Below, in pieces: positions 20,739 through 28,023 of a stretch of DNA of 28,268 nt. The notes below the pieces were generated by a model. The model saw nothing but the letters and a program-made list of their open reading frames with translations, did not search any database and was not told where the DNA came from. Made by a program: the position numbers and the translations under genes. Location of the stretch: contig JAZRZJ010000001.1 of NCBI GenBank assembly GCA_045601285.1, forward strand, positions 1 through 28,268, read 5' to 3'. The DNA is from F23-B02 sp045601285 (GTDB lineage: Bacteria; Bacillota; Clostridia; Oscillospirales; Oscillospiraceae). Each line of letters starts with the position of its first letter. Position 1 is the first letter of the stretch.

Positions 20739-23534
20739 TTAAAGCTTTGCGACAACGGCTGCGCAGCGGGGACAGAGCTCGGTTTCGGGATCTGCTTCCA
20801 CGGAGTGCATCCAGCAGCGCGGGCACTTGACACCGGGAGCTTCCTTGACGGAAATGCTCAGACCGTTGTTGCTTGCGCCGATGCCCTTGACAGCTTCCGC
20901 GTCATCGTCGTCCTCGGCAATGAGGCACTTGGAAACGATGAACAGCTCGGAAAGGTTCATGCTCTCGATCTTTTCCACAACGGCCTTGCTCTCGCCCTTT
21001 GCGGACAGGGTTACCATTGCCTCAAGGGGCTTGCCGATGCGCTTGTCGGCACGTGCCTTTTCCAGAACGCCGTTTACGTCGCTGCGGACGGAGATGAGTG
21101 CGTCCCACTTTGCCATCTCAGCCTCGTCAAGAGCGTACTCGGTGAAGACCTTGTTCATCTCATTGAGAACGACGTTGCGTGCGTCATCGGAAGCTCTGTG
21201 GGGCATTGCCAGCCAGATCTCATCGCAGGTGAAGGCGAGGATAGGCGCGAACATCTTGGTGAGAGAATCGAGAATGAGGAACAGTGCGGTCTGGGCGCTG
21301 CGGCGCTTGAGACCGTCCTTCTCCTCGCAGTACAGTCTGTCCTTGATGATGTCAAGGTAGAAGTTACTGAGCTCAACAACGCAGAAGTCGTTGATGAGGT
21401 GGGAAACAACGTGGAACTCGTAATTGTCGTATGCGGCGGCAACCTTCTCAATGAGGGCATTGAGCTTGGTGATCGCCCACTTGTCAAGCTCCAGCATATC
21501 CTCGGGCTTTACAAGGTCGTTTGCATCGAAGCCGTCCAGATTGCCCAGGCAGTAACGGGCGGTGTTGCGGAACTTGAGGTAGTTCTGGGAAAGCTGCTTG
21601 AAGATTTCCTTGGAGCAGCGGACATCGACGTGGTAGTCGGCGGAGCCTGCCCACAGACGAATCATGTCCGCGCCGAACTCCTTGATGATATCGGCAGGGT
21701 CAACGCCGTTGCCGAGGGACTTGTGCATTGCTCTGCCCTCGCCGTCAACGGTCCAGCCGTGAGTGAGGCATTCTCTGTAGGGAGAGCCCATGCCCAGAGC
21801 GCCGACAGCAACCAGCAGAGAGCTCTGGAACCAGCCGCGATACTGGTCGCCGCCCTCCATGTACATATCGGAGGGCCAGAAGCCCTGGTCGCGCTTCATT
21901 GCGCAGAAGTGGGTGGAGCCGGAGTCAAACCAGCCGTCGAGGGTGTCGGTTTCTTTGGTGAAGTGAACACCGCCGCAGTGGGGACATACAAATGCCTTGG
22001 GCAGCAGCTCTTCAGCCTCAAGCTCAAACCATGCGTTGGAGCCCTTTTCCTCGAAAATCTGAGCCACGGACTCGATGGTTTCCTCGGTGCAGACGGGCTT
22101 CTTGCAGTCGTCGCAGTAGAAAACGGGAATGGGGAGACCCCAGCGGCGCTGACGGGAGATGCACCAGTCGGCACGCTCGCGGATCATTGCGCCCAGTCTG
22201 TCCTTGCCCCATGCGGGAAGCCAGCGAACGTCCTCGCAGGCCTTGACTGCCTCCTCCTTGAAGCCGTCAACGGAGCAGAACCACTGAGGAGTTGCGCGGA
22301 AGATGATGGGCTGCTTGCAGCGCCAGCAGTGAGGATAGCTGTGGACGATTTCCTCGGAGGCGAAGAGGGAGCCCGCTTCCTTCATGTCGTTGAGGATAAC
22401 GGGGTTGGACTCCTCGGTACCCATGCCTGCGTACTTGCCGGCATAGTCGGTGTGCTTGCCCTGATCGTCAACGGGGACGACCATGTCCATGCCGTATTTT
22501 CTGCAGGTAAGGTAGTCCTCCGCGCCGAAGCCCGGAGCGGTGTGGACACAGCCGGTACCGGAATCCATGGTGACGTAGTCGGCGAGAAGCAGACGGCTTG
22601 TCTTGAGGAGGAAGGGGTGGCTTGCCAGCATATTCTCGAAGAAGCTGCCGGAGTGTGCCTCAAGGATCTCGTATTCCTCAAAGCCGCCGATGCCCATGAC
22701 CTTATCGGTGAGGGCTTCCGCCATGATGTACATTTCGCCGTTGGGAGCCTTTACGATGACGTAGCTCTCATCGGGGTGCAGAGCGATTGCCAGGTTGCCG
22801 GGGAGAGTCCAGATGGTAGTTGTCCAGATGACGAAGAAGAGCTTGCTGCGGTCAAGGTGAGAAAGCTTGCCCAGGTCGTCGTTCATGGGGAATTTGACGT
22901 AAACGGTGGTGCAGGGGTCGTCCTTGTATTCGATCTCCGCCTCTGCCAGCGCGGTCTCGTCATGAGCGCACCAGTAAACAGGCTTGAGACCCTTGTAGAT
23001 GTGACCGTTCTGATACATCTTGCCGAAGACACGAACCTCGTCGGCCTCAAAGCCCTTGTCCATGGTCTTGTAGGGGTGCTCCCAGTCGCCGATTACGCCC
23101 AGGCGCTTGAAGCCCTCCATCTGAATGCCGATGTACTTTTCGGCATAGGCTTCGCAGGCGGAGCGGGAGGCCGCAACGCTCATTGCCTTGTGGTTGTGGT
23201 TCTGCTCCTTGATGATTGCGGATTCGATGGGCATGCCGTGGTTGTCCCAGCCGGGAATGTAGGGGGTGTAGTAGCCGCGCATTGCGTAGCTTCTGGTGAT
23301 GAAGTCCTTGATGGACTTGTTCAGGGCGTGACCCATGTGAATGTTGCCGTTGGAGAACGGAGGTCCGTCGTGGAGGTTGAAGCGGGGCTTGCCCTCGTTC
23401 TTCTTGAGCATTTCGTTGTAGATATCGAGCTCTTCCCAGTGCTTCAGCATATCGGGCTCGCGCTTGGGCAGGCCTGCGCGCATGGGAAAATCGGTCTTGG
23501 GAAGGTTAAGTGTATGGTCAAATTTCTGTGCCAT
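20739..23534 (-). CDS. ileS: Isoleucyl-tRNA synthetase
   Basis: This enzyme charges tRNA-Ile and edits valine. It has 931 residues from the ATG at 23534, chosen over 23570 because AAGGAG lies 10 nt upstream and MAQKFDHTLNLPKTDFPMR is the family start. The class I HIGH motif is HMGH (66-69) in PPFSNGNIHMGHALN. The CP1 editing domain follows. The KMSKS loop reads AMHKS in GRAMHKSLGNGVDP, a form I associate with Clostridia IleS. The C-terminal zinc finger has CPRC...CPRC. No T-box leader (AGGGTGG-type motif) is visible in the short upstream gap, unusual for a Firmicute ileS but explicable by its place inside a longer operon. Confidence 0.98.
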   Translation of the reverse strand: MAQKFDHTLNLPKTDFPMRAGLPKREPDMLKHWEELDIYNEMLKKNEGKPRFNLHDGPPFSNGNIHMGHALNKSIKDFITRSYAMRGYYTPYIPGWDNHGMPIESAIIKEQNHNHKAMSVAASRSACEAYAEKYIGIQMEGFKRLGVIGDWEHPYKTMDKGFEADEVRVFGKMYQNGHIYKGLKPVYWCAHDETALAEAEIEYKDDPCTTVYVKFPMNDDLGKLSHLDRSKLFFVIWTTTIWTLPGNLAIALHPDESYVIVKAPNGEMYIMAEALTDKVMGIGGFEEYEILEAHSGSFFENMLASHPFLLKTSRLLLADYVTMDSGTGCVHTAPGFGAEDYLTCRKYGMDMVVPVDDQGKHTDYAGKYAGMGTEESNPVILNDMKEAGSLFASEEIVHSYPHCWRCKQPIIFRATPQWFCSVDGFKEEAVKACEDVRWLPAWGKDRLGAMIRERADWCISRQRRWGLPIPVFYCDDCKKPVCTEETIESVAQIFEEKGSNAWFELEAEELLPKAFVCPHCGGVHFTKETDTLDGWFDSGSTHFCAMKRDQGFWPSDMYMEGGDQYRGWFQSSLLVAVGALGMGSPYRECLTHGWTVDGEGRAMHKSLGNGVDPADIIKEFGADMIRLWAGSADYHVDVRCSKEIFKQLSQNYLKFRNTARYCLGNLDGFDANDLVKPEDMLELDKWAITKLNALIEKVAAAYDNYEFHVVSHLINDFCVVELSNFYLDIIKDRLYCEEKDGLKRRSAQTALFLILDSLTKMFAPILAFTCDEIWLAMPHRASDDARNVVLNEMNKVFTEYALDEAEMAKWDALISVRSDVNGVLEKARADKRIGKPLEAMVTLSAKGESKAVVEKIESMNLSELFIVSKCLIAEDDDDAEAVKGIGASNNGLSISVKEAPGVKCPRCWMHSVEADPETELCPRCAAVVAKL

Positions 23535-23571
23535 GTCGGTTTTTCTCCTTAAAACGAAGTTTTTATACAAT

Positions 23572-23602
23572 GCAGAAAGGCGTGCCTGGCACGCCTTTCT
23601 GC
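23572..23602. other. Strong hairpin between divIVA and ileS
   Basis: A perfect 13-bp stem GCAGAAAGGCGTG/CACGCCTTTCTGC, extendable to 14 bp. It is not followed by a U-tract on either strand, so it is not a standard terminator. It lies 23 nt after the divIVA stop and could be an RNA-processing or stability signal that sets ileS level. Confidence 0.7.
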
Positions 23603-23625
23603 TTCATGATTCGGCAGGGGTAAAA

Positions 23626-24204
23626 TCAGTTCTCCTTGGTGAAGGAGAATACCTGAGTGTTTTCGGAATCAAAAGAAGCGGCTGCGGGTGCGGCATTTAT
23701 ACCGAAAATGTCAGCAGCCTGTATTCGCATTGCATCTTCGTTGGCGGCGGGCTTGCTTCCCATGCCGAGAGCATCGAGGTTTGCAAGCTGACCCTTGCAC
23801 AGAGCGCGGACGGAATCGAAGAACTTGACGGTGGAAAGCTTTGCTTCCTGAAGACGTGCCTCTTCAAGCGCAATGCGGTCATCAATATCGCTGATAGCGG
23901 CGGAAGCCTTTGCCTCTGCCTCGGCAATAATGCTGGCTGCGCGTGCACGTGCATCGCTCTCGGTCTGCGCGCTGATCTGCTGAGCCTGAACCATGGTCAT
24001 GGAGATGGCGTCCTGATTGCTGCGGTATTCTTCGATTTTGTCGACCAGAACCTTCATCTTGGTTTTCAAGGTGATGATTTCCGCCTGCATGGAGGCAAAC
24101 TCGTTTGCCAGGGTTTCCATGTAGTCATCGACAGAGCCCATGTCATAGCCTTTGAACAGGGTTGTGTCGAAGCCTTTTCCGCGAATTTCCTGAGGAGTAA
24201 TCAT
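23626..24204 (-). CDS. divIVA: DivIVA-family cell division protein
   Basis: DivIVA proteins bind curved membrane at septa and poles and recruit division, cell-wall or segregation factors. The protein has 192 residues from the ATG at 24204, chosen for AAAGGA 7 nt upstream and the family start MITPQEIRGKGFDTTLFKGYD; the reading frame extends to 24348 without support. GYDMGSVDDYMETLANEF is the conserved N-terminal domain. Residues about 45-125 are a long coiled coil rich in Ala, Glu, Lys and Gln. The C-terminus is Ala/Ser-rich. It sits between sepF and ileS, as in Bacillus apart from missing ylmG and ylmH. Confidence 0.92.
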   Translation of the reverse strand: MITPQEIRGKGFDTTLFKGYDMGSVDDYMETLANEFASMQAEIITLKTKMKVLVDKIEEYRSNQDAISMTMVQAQQISAQTESDARARAASIIAEAEAKASAAISDIDDRIALEEARLQEAKLSTVKFFDSVRALCKGQLANLDALGMGSKPAANEDAMRIQAADIFGINAAPAAASFDSENTQVFSFTKEN

Positions 24205-24307
24205 ATCTTTGTCCTTTCTTTGCTTAGGCTGAAAACCCGCAGGGTTTCCCGCCTTCGCTGTGGAGTGGTTTATATATTTAGGCTGATTTTTCTTTAAGCT
24301 GCGGCAA

Positions 24308-24829
24308 TCAGATATACAGACCGTCGCTTTCGGCATCGCCGTCGTCAACGGAGAAGCCGATGAAGTCTACGCCTGCGGGAGCAAATGCGTAAACCTGCTT
24401 GGCAATGCGGCGTATCTGACCGTCAAGAGCAAAGGCAACGCCGCTCATGAAATCGAGCAGACGTCCGGTGGCATCGGGGTCGGTGTCCTCAAGGTTGAGG
24501 ATTACTGCGCGGCGGTCAAGGAGATTCTGTGCGATGTCGCGAACCTCGTCAAAGGAAGCGGGGGCGAAGGTGTGAACTTCGGGGCGGCTGGAGGCTCTGG
24601 AAACGGGAGCGGGAGCTCTGCGGGGCTCGGCATACTCGCGCTGATACTCCTTTGCCTTGGGAGCGGGAGCGCTGCGCTTGCCGAAGCCGGTGCGGGGAGC
24701 GGGAGCCTCGTATTCCTCTTCTTCCTCCTCGTATTCCTCTTCAAGCTCTTCCTCGTCACCTTCGATGTAATCGTCGTCATCAGCGAAGGGCTGGGTGAGA
24801 TTCTTGAAATTCTTTAAAAAGCTTGCCAT
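24308..24829 (-). CDS. sepF: Cell division protein SepF
   Basis: SepF anchors FtsZ to the membrane and shapes the septum. From the ATG at 24829 (AGGAGG 10 nt upstream) it has 173 residues; the frame extends further but the amphipathic membrane helix MASFLKNFKNLTQPF is the normal N-terminus. Residues about 18-95 are a disordered linker, first highly acidic (EEELEEEYEEEEEEYE), then rich in Pro, Ala and Arg. The C-terminal core from HTFAPASFDEVRDIAQNLL through VILNLEDTD and RRLLDFMSGVAFALDGQIRR-like residues to YAFAPAGVDF is typical. It follows yggS by 34 nt. Confidence 0.93.
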   Translation of the reverse strand: MASFLKNFKNLTQPFADDDDYIEGDEEELEEEYEEEEEEYEAPAPRTGFGKRSAPAPKAKEYQREYAEPRRAPAPVSRASSRPEVHTFAPASFDEVRDIAQNLLDRRAVILNLEDTDPDATGRLLDFMSGVAFALDGQIRRIAKQVYAFAPAGVDFIGFSVDDGDAESDGLYI

Positions 24830-24863
24830 TGGTTGATCCTCCTGAATTGATAAGGGCAGCGGC

Positions 24864-25574
24864 TTACTTTGCCGCGGCGCCGTAATCCCTTGCACCGAAA
24901 ATACCGGTGCCGACGCGAACCATCGTTGCGCCCTCGGATACAGCGACTTCATAATCGGCGCTCATGCCCATGGATAATATGTCCATAATGACATTATTAT
25001 ATTTTTTATCATTCCCAATGTCAATATAAAGCTGCCTCATTTCGACAAAATAATGCCGATTTTCTTCGGGATCTGCGCAAATCGGGGGTATTGCCATAAG
25101 CCCGAGAACCCGTATATTTCCCATTTCCCCGATTTTTTCCAATGCTCCGGTAAGCCCGGCGGGAGCGAAACCGCTTTTTGCCTCCTCGCCGCCGATGTTC
25201 ACCTCAAGCAGAATATCCTGCACGATACCCAGGGCTGCGGCCCTTTTGTTTATCTCCGCGGCAAGCTCTGCGCTGTCCACGGAGTGAATAAGCTCAACGG
25301 TGCCAACAAGGAACTTGACCTTGTTTTTCTGAAGGTGACCGATGAAGTGGAGATGGCTTCCCTCGTATGCGCCCTGCTCGTTTTTTTCAACAAGCTCCTG
25401 AACGCGATTTTCTCCGCAGTATTCAAGACCTGCGGCAACTGCCTCGCGGACTCTGGCGGCATCGTTCATCTTTGTTGCGCCCACAAGAATTATATCCTCG
25501 GGCTTTCTTCCGCAGGCCAGCGCTGCGGCGGCTATTTTTTTCTTTACCTCAAGTACATTATCGGCAATGCTCAT
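24864..25574 (-). CDS. yggS: YggS/YlmE-family pyridoxal phosphate homeostasis protein
   Basis: These proteins bind pyridoxal 5'-phosphate in a TIM barrel and balance free vitamin B6; they have no known enzymatic reaction. It has 236 residues, normal length. The cofactor lysine is Lys35 in ILVGATKMNDAARVREAV, followed by YCGENRVQELVEK, HFIGHLQKNKVKFL, ILLEVNIGGEEAKSGF and the phosphate-binding LSMGMSADYEVAVSEGATMVRVGTGIFG region. The position before sepF equals ylmE in Bacillus. Confidence 0.95.
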   Translation of the reverse strand: MSIADNVLEVKKKIAAAALACGRKPEDIILVGATKMNDAARVREAVAAGLEYCGENRVQELVEKNEQGAYEGSHLHFIGHLQKNKVKFLVGTVELIHSVDSAELAAEINKRAAALGIVQDILLEVNIGGEEAKSGFAPAGLTGALEKIGEMGNIRVLGLMAIPPICADPEENRHYFVEMRQLYIDIGNDKKYNNVIMDILSMGMSADYEVAVSEGATMVRVGTGIFGARDYGAAAK

Positions 25575-25604
25575 TTCTCTTAAAACCCTGCTTTCCCAAG
25601 TTTT

Positions 25605-26567
25605 TCACGGCACGATGATCTGAGCTCCGGGCACAAGTCCGTCGCCCTGTACAAGACAGAAACCGTCGCCGCTGTATATGATATCCACCGGCAGCTTTTC
25701 CTCTCTGCCGGCGCGTAAAATCCGAATGTAAGTGCTGTTATTTCCGCCGCACAAAGCGTCTTCGGGAACGGAAATTCCTTCCCGCCGGCAGAGACTGAGC
25801 GTAAGCGTTTTTTCTCTGTCCGTAAGGTGTGCCTCGATACCGCGCCGCACCCTGAAAACGATTTTTTCCGCTGAAATTTCCGCAACCTCCGCAGGGTAGC
25901 CGTCAAGGGTGACGGTCATTCCGACACGGAGCTTTTCCACTGCTTCGGGGTCTGCCTCCGCAACGAAAAACCAGCAGTCGCCGCCCACGATTTTGCCGAT
26001 GCAGCCCTCGGGAATTTCTGCTTTTTCAGAGGCAAAATCACCGTGGACGCTCATGCCCTCAAGGCCGTCGCAGAAGCGGGAAAAATAGCCCGCAGTTTCG
26101 GTAAAAACCAGCGCTCTCGGCAGGGGAATATGCTCGCCCTCGGAGAGCTCCCCGCCGAATAAAAATGCCGAAACCGCAGCGGCGGCGCTCCGCTGAATTT
26201 CGCGGTTTTTCGACACCGAAAGGGCGTAGAGCGACTCTTGAAAATCACGTGTGCCGCGGTCTTTTTCCGCGGCGTAAACGCAGTCAAAATATGCCTTTGC
26301 GGCATCTCGGTCCACGGCGACTGCATCGCCGCCCGAGAGCCACTGTGCCTCGTCGGGAATGATGAAAACATCACCCTCGGCACAGAGGACTTTTTCCTCG
26401 CGGACAATGATGCCCGCGAGGTTTTTTTCGTCGCTGATGCTTACGGTCTCCGCCGTGACGGTACGGGGCTTTTCTTCTGAAGCAAGGAACAGGTCCGCGC
26501 CCAGCCACAGCCCCAGCGCAACAAAAACAACCGAGGCGGTAAGCCGCAGATAAGCGCCGCCCTTCAT
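25605..26567 (-). CDS. HlyD-like membrane-anchored protein
   Basis: The 320-residue protein has one N-terminal membrane helix (about residues 8-27) with the rest likely outside. AGIIVREEKVLCAEGDVFIIPDEAQWLSGGDAVAVD and, later, VEKLRVGMTVTLDGYPAEVAEISAE and SVPEDALCGGNNSTYIRILRAGREEKLPVDIIYSGDGFCLVQGDGLVPGAQIIVP are spaced like the half-motif and beta-barrel parts of HlyD/membrane-fusion proteins. No ABC transporter or permease gene is nearby. Its start overlaps the hfq stop by one base (TGATG). In this cluster it may serve envelope or division functions; that is a guess from position. Confidence 0.7.
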   Translation of the reverse strand: MKGGAYLRLTASVVFVALGLWLGADLFLASEEKPRTVTAETVSISDEKNLAGIIVREEKVLCAEGDVFIIPDEAQWLSGGDAVAVDRDAAKAYFDCVYAAEKDRGTRDFQESLYALSVSKNREIQRSAAAAVSAFLFGGELSEGEHIPLPRALVFTETAGYFSRFCDGLEGMSVHGDFASEKAEIPEGCIGKIVGGDCWFFVAEADPEAVEKLRVGMTVTLDGYPAEVAEISAEKIVFRVRRGIEAHLTDREKTLTLSLCRREGISVPEDALCGGNNSTYIRILRAGREEKLPVDIIYSGDGFCLVQGDGLVPGAQIIVP

Positions 26568-26791
26568 CAGTCGTCGGCAACGGAAACGGGCTTCGGAGGA
26601 ATGATTGTTGAGATGGCGTGCTTGTAGATAAGCTGCTGCTTTCCGTCGGTGTCAAGCAGCACCGTAAAGCCGTCAAAGCCACGGATTATTCCGTGCATCT
26701 GAAAGCCGTTCATGAGAAAAACCGTAAGGGTAACCTTGTCCTTGCGCACCTGATTGAGAAACGCGTCCTGAAGATTCTGTGTCTTTTGCAT
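26567..26791 (-). CDS. hfq: RNA chaperone Hfq
   Basis: Hfq is an Sm-like hexameric protein that binds small RNAs and mRNAs. From the ATG at 26791 it has 74 residues; AGAGGTG is 5 nt upstream, and MQKTQNLQDAFLNQ is the normal start (the frame runs to 26821). Sm1 is FLMNGFQMHGIIRGFDGFTVLL and Sm2 is IYKHAISTI, with the usual Tyr56-Lys57-His58. The C-terminus is short, as in Gram-positive Hfq. It lies downstream of miaA, the conserved order, across a 208-nt palindromic leader. Confidence 0.97.
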   Translation of the reverse strand: MQKTQNLQDAFLNQVRKDKVTLTVFLMNGFQMHGIIRGFDGFTVLLDTDGKQQLIYKHAISTIIPPKPVSVADD

Positions 26792-26805
26792 TTTTGCACC
26801 TCTCT

Positions 26806-26966
26806 GGTAACCGCTGAACAATTCGCCTTCGGCATCCTGCGTATCTTTTGAGCCCTGAATGCGTTACTTTTTCTTGAAATACACAAAGTATTCCTGCGAA
26901 AAAGATGCCTTTTCGGAACTCAAAATCTCTCGCAGCCTGCTCTTGCCGAATCACTCATCGGTTACC
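26806..26966. repeat. Nested imperfect palindrome, MITE-like element in the hfq leader
   Basis: Six arm pairs are nested in order: GGTAACCG 26806-26813 with CGGTTACC 26959-26966; TTCGGCA 26828-26834 with TGCCGAA 26944-26950; CTGCG 26837-26841 with CGCAG 26931-26935; TTTTGAG 26846-26852 with CTCAAAA 26919-26925; CTTTTTC 26867-26873 with GAAAAAG 26898-26904; and AATAC 26878-26882 with GTATT 26888-26892. That is 39 bp over 161 bp. The terminal arm ends 2-3 nt from the hfq Shine-Dalgarno. Confidence 0.75.
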
Positions 26967-26972
26967 GTATGT

Positions 26973-26998
26973 AATATTCGCCTCTGTGGGCGAATATT
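26973..26998 (-). terminator. Hairpin immediately after miaA
   Basis: A perfect 10-bp stem AATATTCGCC/GGCGAATATT with a 6-nt loop starts 1 nt after the miaA stop. The 3' side is AU-rich but no U-tract follows (ACATACGG), so it is weak as a terminator. Confidence 0.4.
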
Positions 26999-26999
26999 A

Positions 27000-27941
27000 T
27001 CATAAGCCGAAGGAGTGCAAAAATTCGGTCGAAAGCCGTCGCGCCTCAGAAAAATCTGGCACGGAGCTGTGACGGATCCAGAACAGCTTTTCGTTTCTTC
27101 GAAGCCATGTCAGCTGGCGCTTCGCGTATCGGCGGCTTTCGCGTTTTATAAGCTCAACGGCCTCGTCTTTTGTGATCTCGCCGCGGAAAAACGCCGCGGG
27201 CTCCTTATAGCCTATGGCCTGCATGGCGGTGGCGCTTTCGGAAATTCCGCTGTCGAGAAGAGCCTTGACCTCATGGAAAAGTCCCTGTCTGACCATGATG
27301 TCAACACGGCTGTCGATGCGGGCATAGAGGTCGGCTCTGTCCTCAAAATCAAGGGCGATCATTGCCGCATCATAGCGTGGCGGTATCGCCTGAGTTTCAA
27401 GGTCGTGCCGGGTTATAGTTTTACCTGTGAGACGGTAGATTTCGATAGCGCGGACAATGCGCCTGCGGTCTGCGGGGTGGAGCTTTTCCGCTCTTTCGGG
27501 GTCAAACTCCCGAAGGATTTCCAGCATGGCCTCCCCGCCCTTTTCCGCATACTCCGCGTCGATTTCGTTTCTCAGTGAGTTGTCCTCCTCGCTGTCCGCA
27601 AAATCGCGTCCCGAAATGAGAGAGTCGATGTATAAATTTGTTCCGCCAACCACAATGGGAAGCTTCCCGCGGGCAAGAATATCATCAATACAGGCGGAGG
27701 CCTCCTCAACATAGCGTGCCACGGAATAGGCCTCGCCGGGCTCGGCGATGTCGATCATGTGATGGGGTACGCCTTCAGCCTCCTCGGCTGTAACCTTGGC
27801 GGTGCCGATATCCATGCGGCGATAGATCTGCATGGAGTCGGCGGACACGATCTCGCCGCCGAAGGTCTCCGCCAGCGCCACGGAAAGGGCGGTCTTGCCG
27901 GTGGCGGTCGGGCCGGTGATGACCGCAAGCTTTGCCGTCAT
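27000..27941 (-). CDS. miaA: tRNA dimethylallyltransferase MiaA
   Basis: MiaA transfers a dimethylallyl group to A37 of tRNAs that read codons beginning with U. The protein has 313 residues, normal for the family. The P-loop is GPTATGKTALS (residues 10-20), followed by SADSMQIYRRMDIGTAK (34-49) with VPHHMIDIAEPGE, then PIVVGGTNLYIDSLI, and RRYAKRQLTWLRR near the C-terminus. The ATG has AAGAGGTG 6 nt upstream. It is probably the first gene of the minus-strand block running through hfq, sepF and ileS; mutL or mutS, common upstream neighbours, are not seen. Confidence 0.97.
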   Translation of the reverse strand: MTAKLAVITGPTATGKTALSVALAETFGGEIVSADSMQIYRRMDIGTAKVTAEEAEGVPHHMIDIAEPGEAYSVARYVEEASACIDDILARGKLPIVVGGTNLYIDSLISGRDFADSEEDNSLRNEIDAEYAEKGGEAMLEILREFDPERAEKLHPADRRRIVRAIEIYRLTGKTITRHDLETQAIPPRYDAAMIALDFEDRADLYARIDSRVDIMVRQGLFHEVKALLDSGISESATAMQAIGYKEPAAFFRGEITKDEAVELIKRESRRYAKRQLTWLRRNEKLFWIRHSSVPDFSEARRLSTEFLHSFGL

Positions 27942-27970
27942 TTCGCACCTCTTTTCATCGTTATTTGTTT

Positions 27971-27999
27971 ATTATACTCCGGATCGTCAACAAAATCAA
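27971..27999 (-). promoter_or_regulatory. Predicted sigma-A promoter of the miaA block
   Basis: On the minus strand TTGATT (27994-27999), 17 nt, and a perfect TATAAT (27971-27976), ending 29 nt before the miaA start. This is the only strong promoter seen ahead of the long block. Confidence 0.7.
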
Positions 28000-28023
28000 C
28001 AAGTTCCGGTATTTTGTACGCTG

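Noticed and set aside
20805..23552. 915-codon open frame opposite ileS
   Set aside because: Mirror of ileS codon use; no family pattern, no ribosome site, and ileS is certain.
23535..23625. T-box leader for ileS
   Set aside because: Only 90 bp are available and no AGGGTGG-type T-box or specifier stem is visible.
26673..26954. 93-codon minus-strand frame over the hfq leader
   Set aside because: It is the translated palindrome and overlaps hfq in another frame; Hfq is certain.
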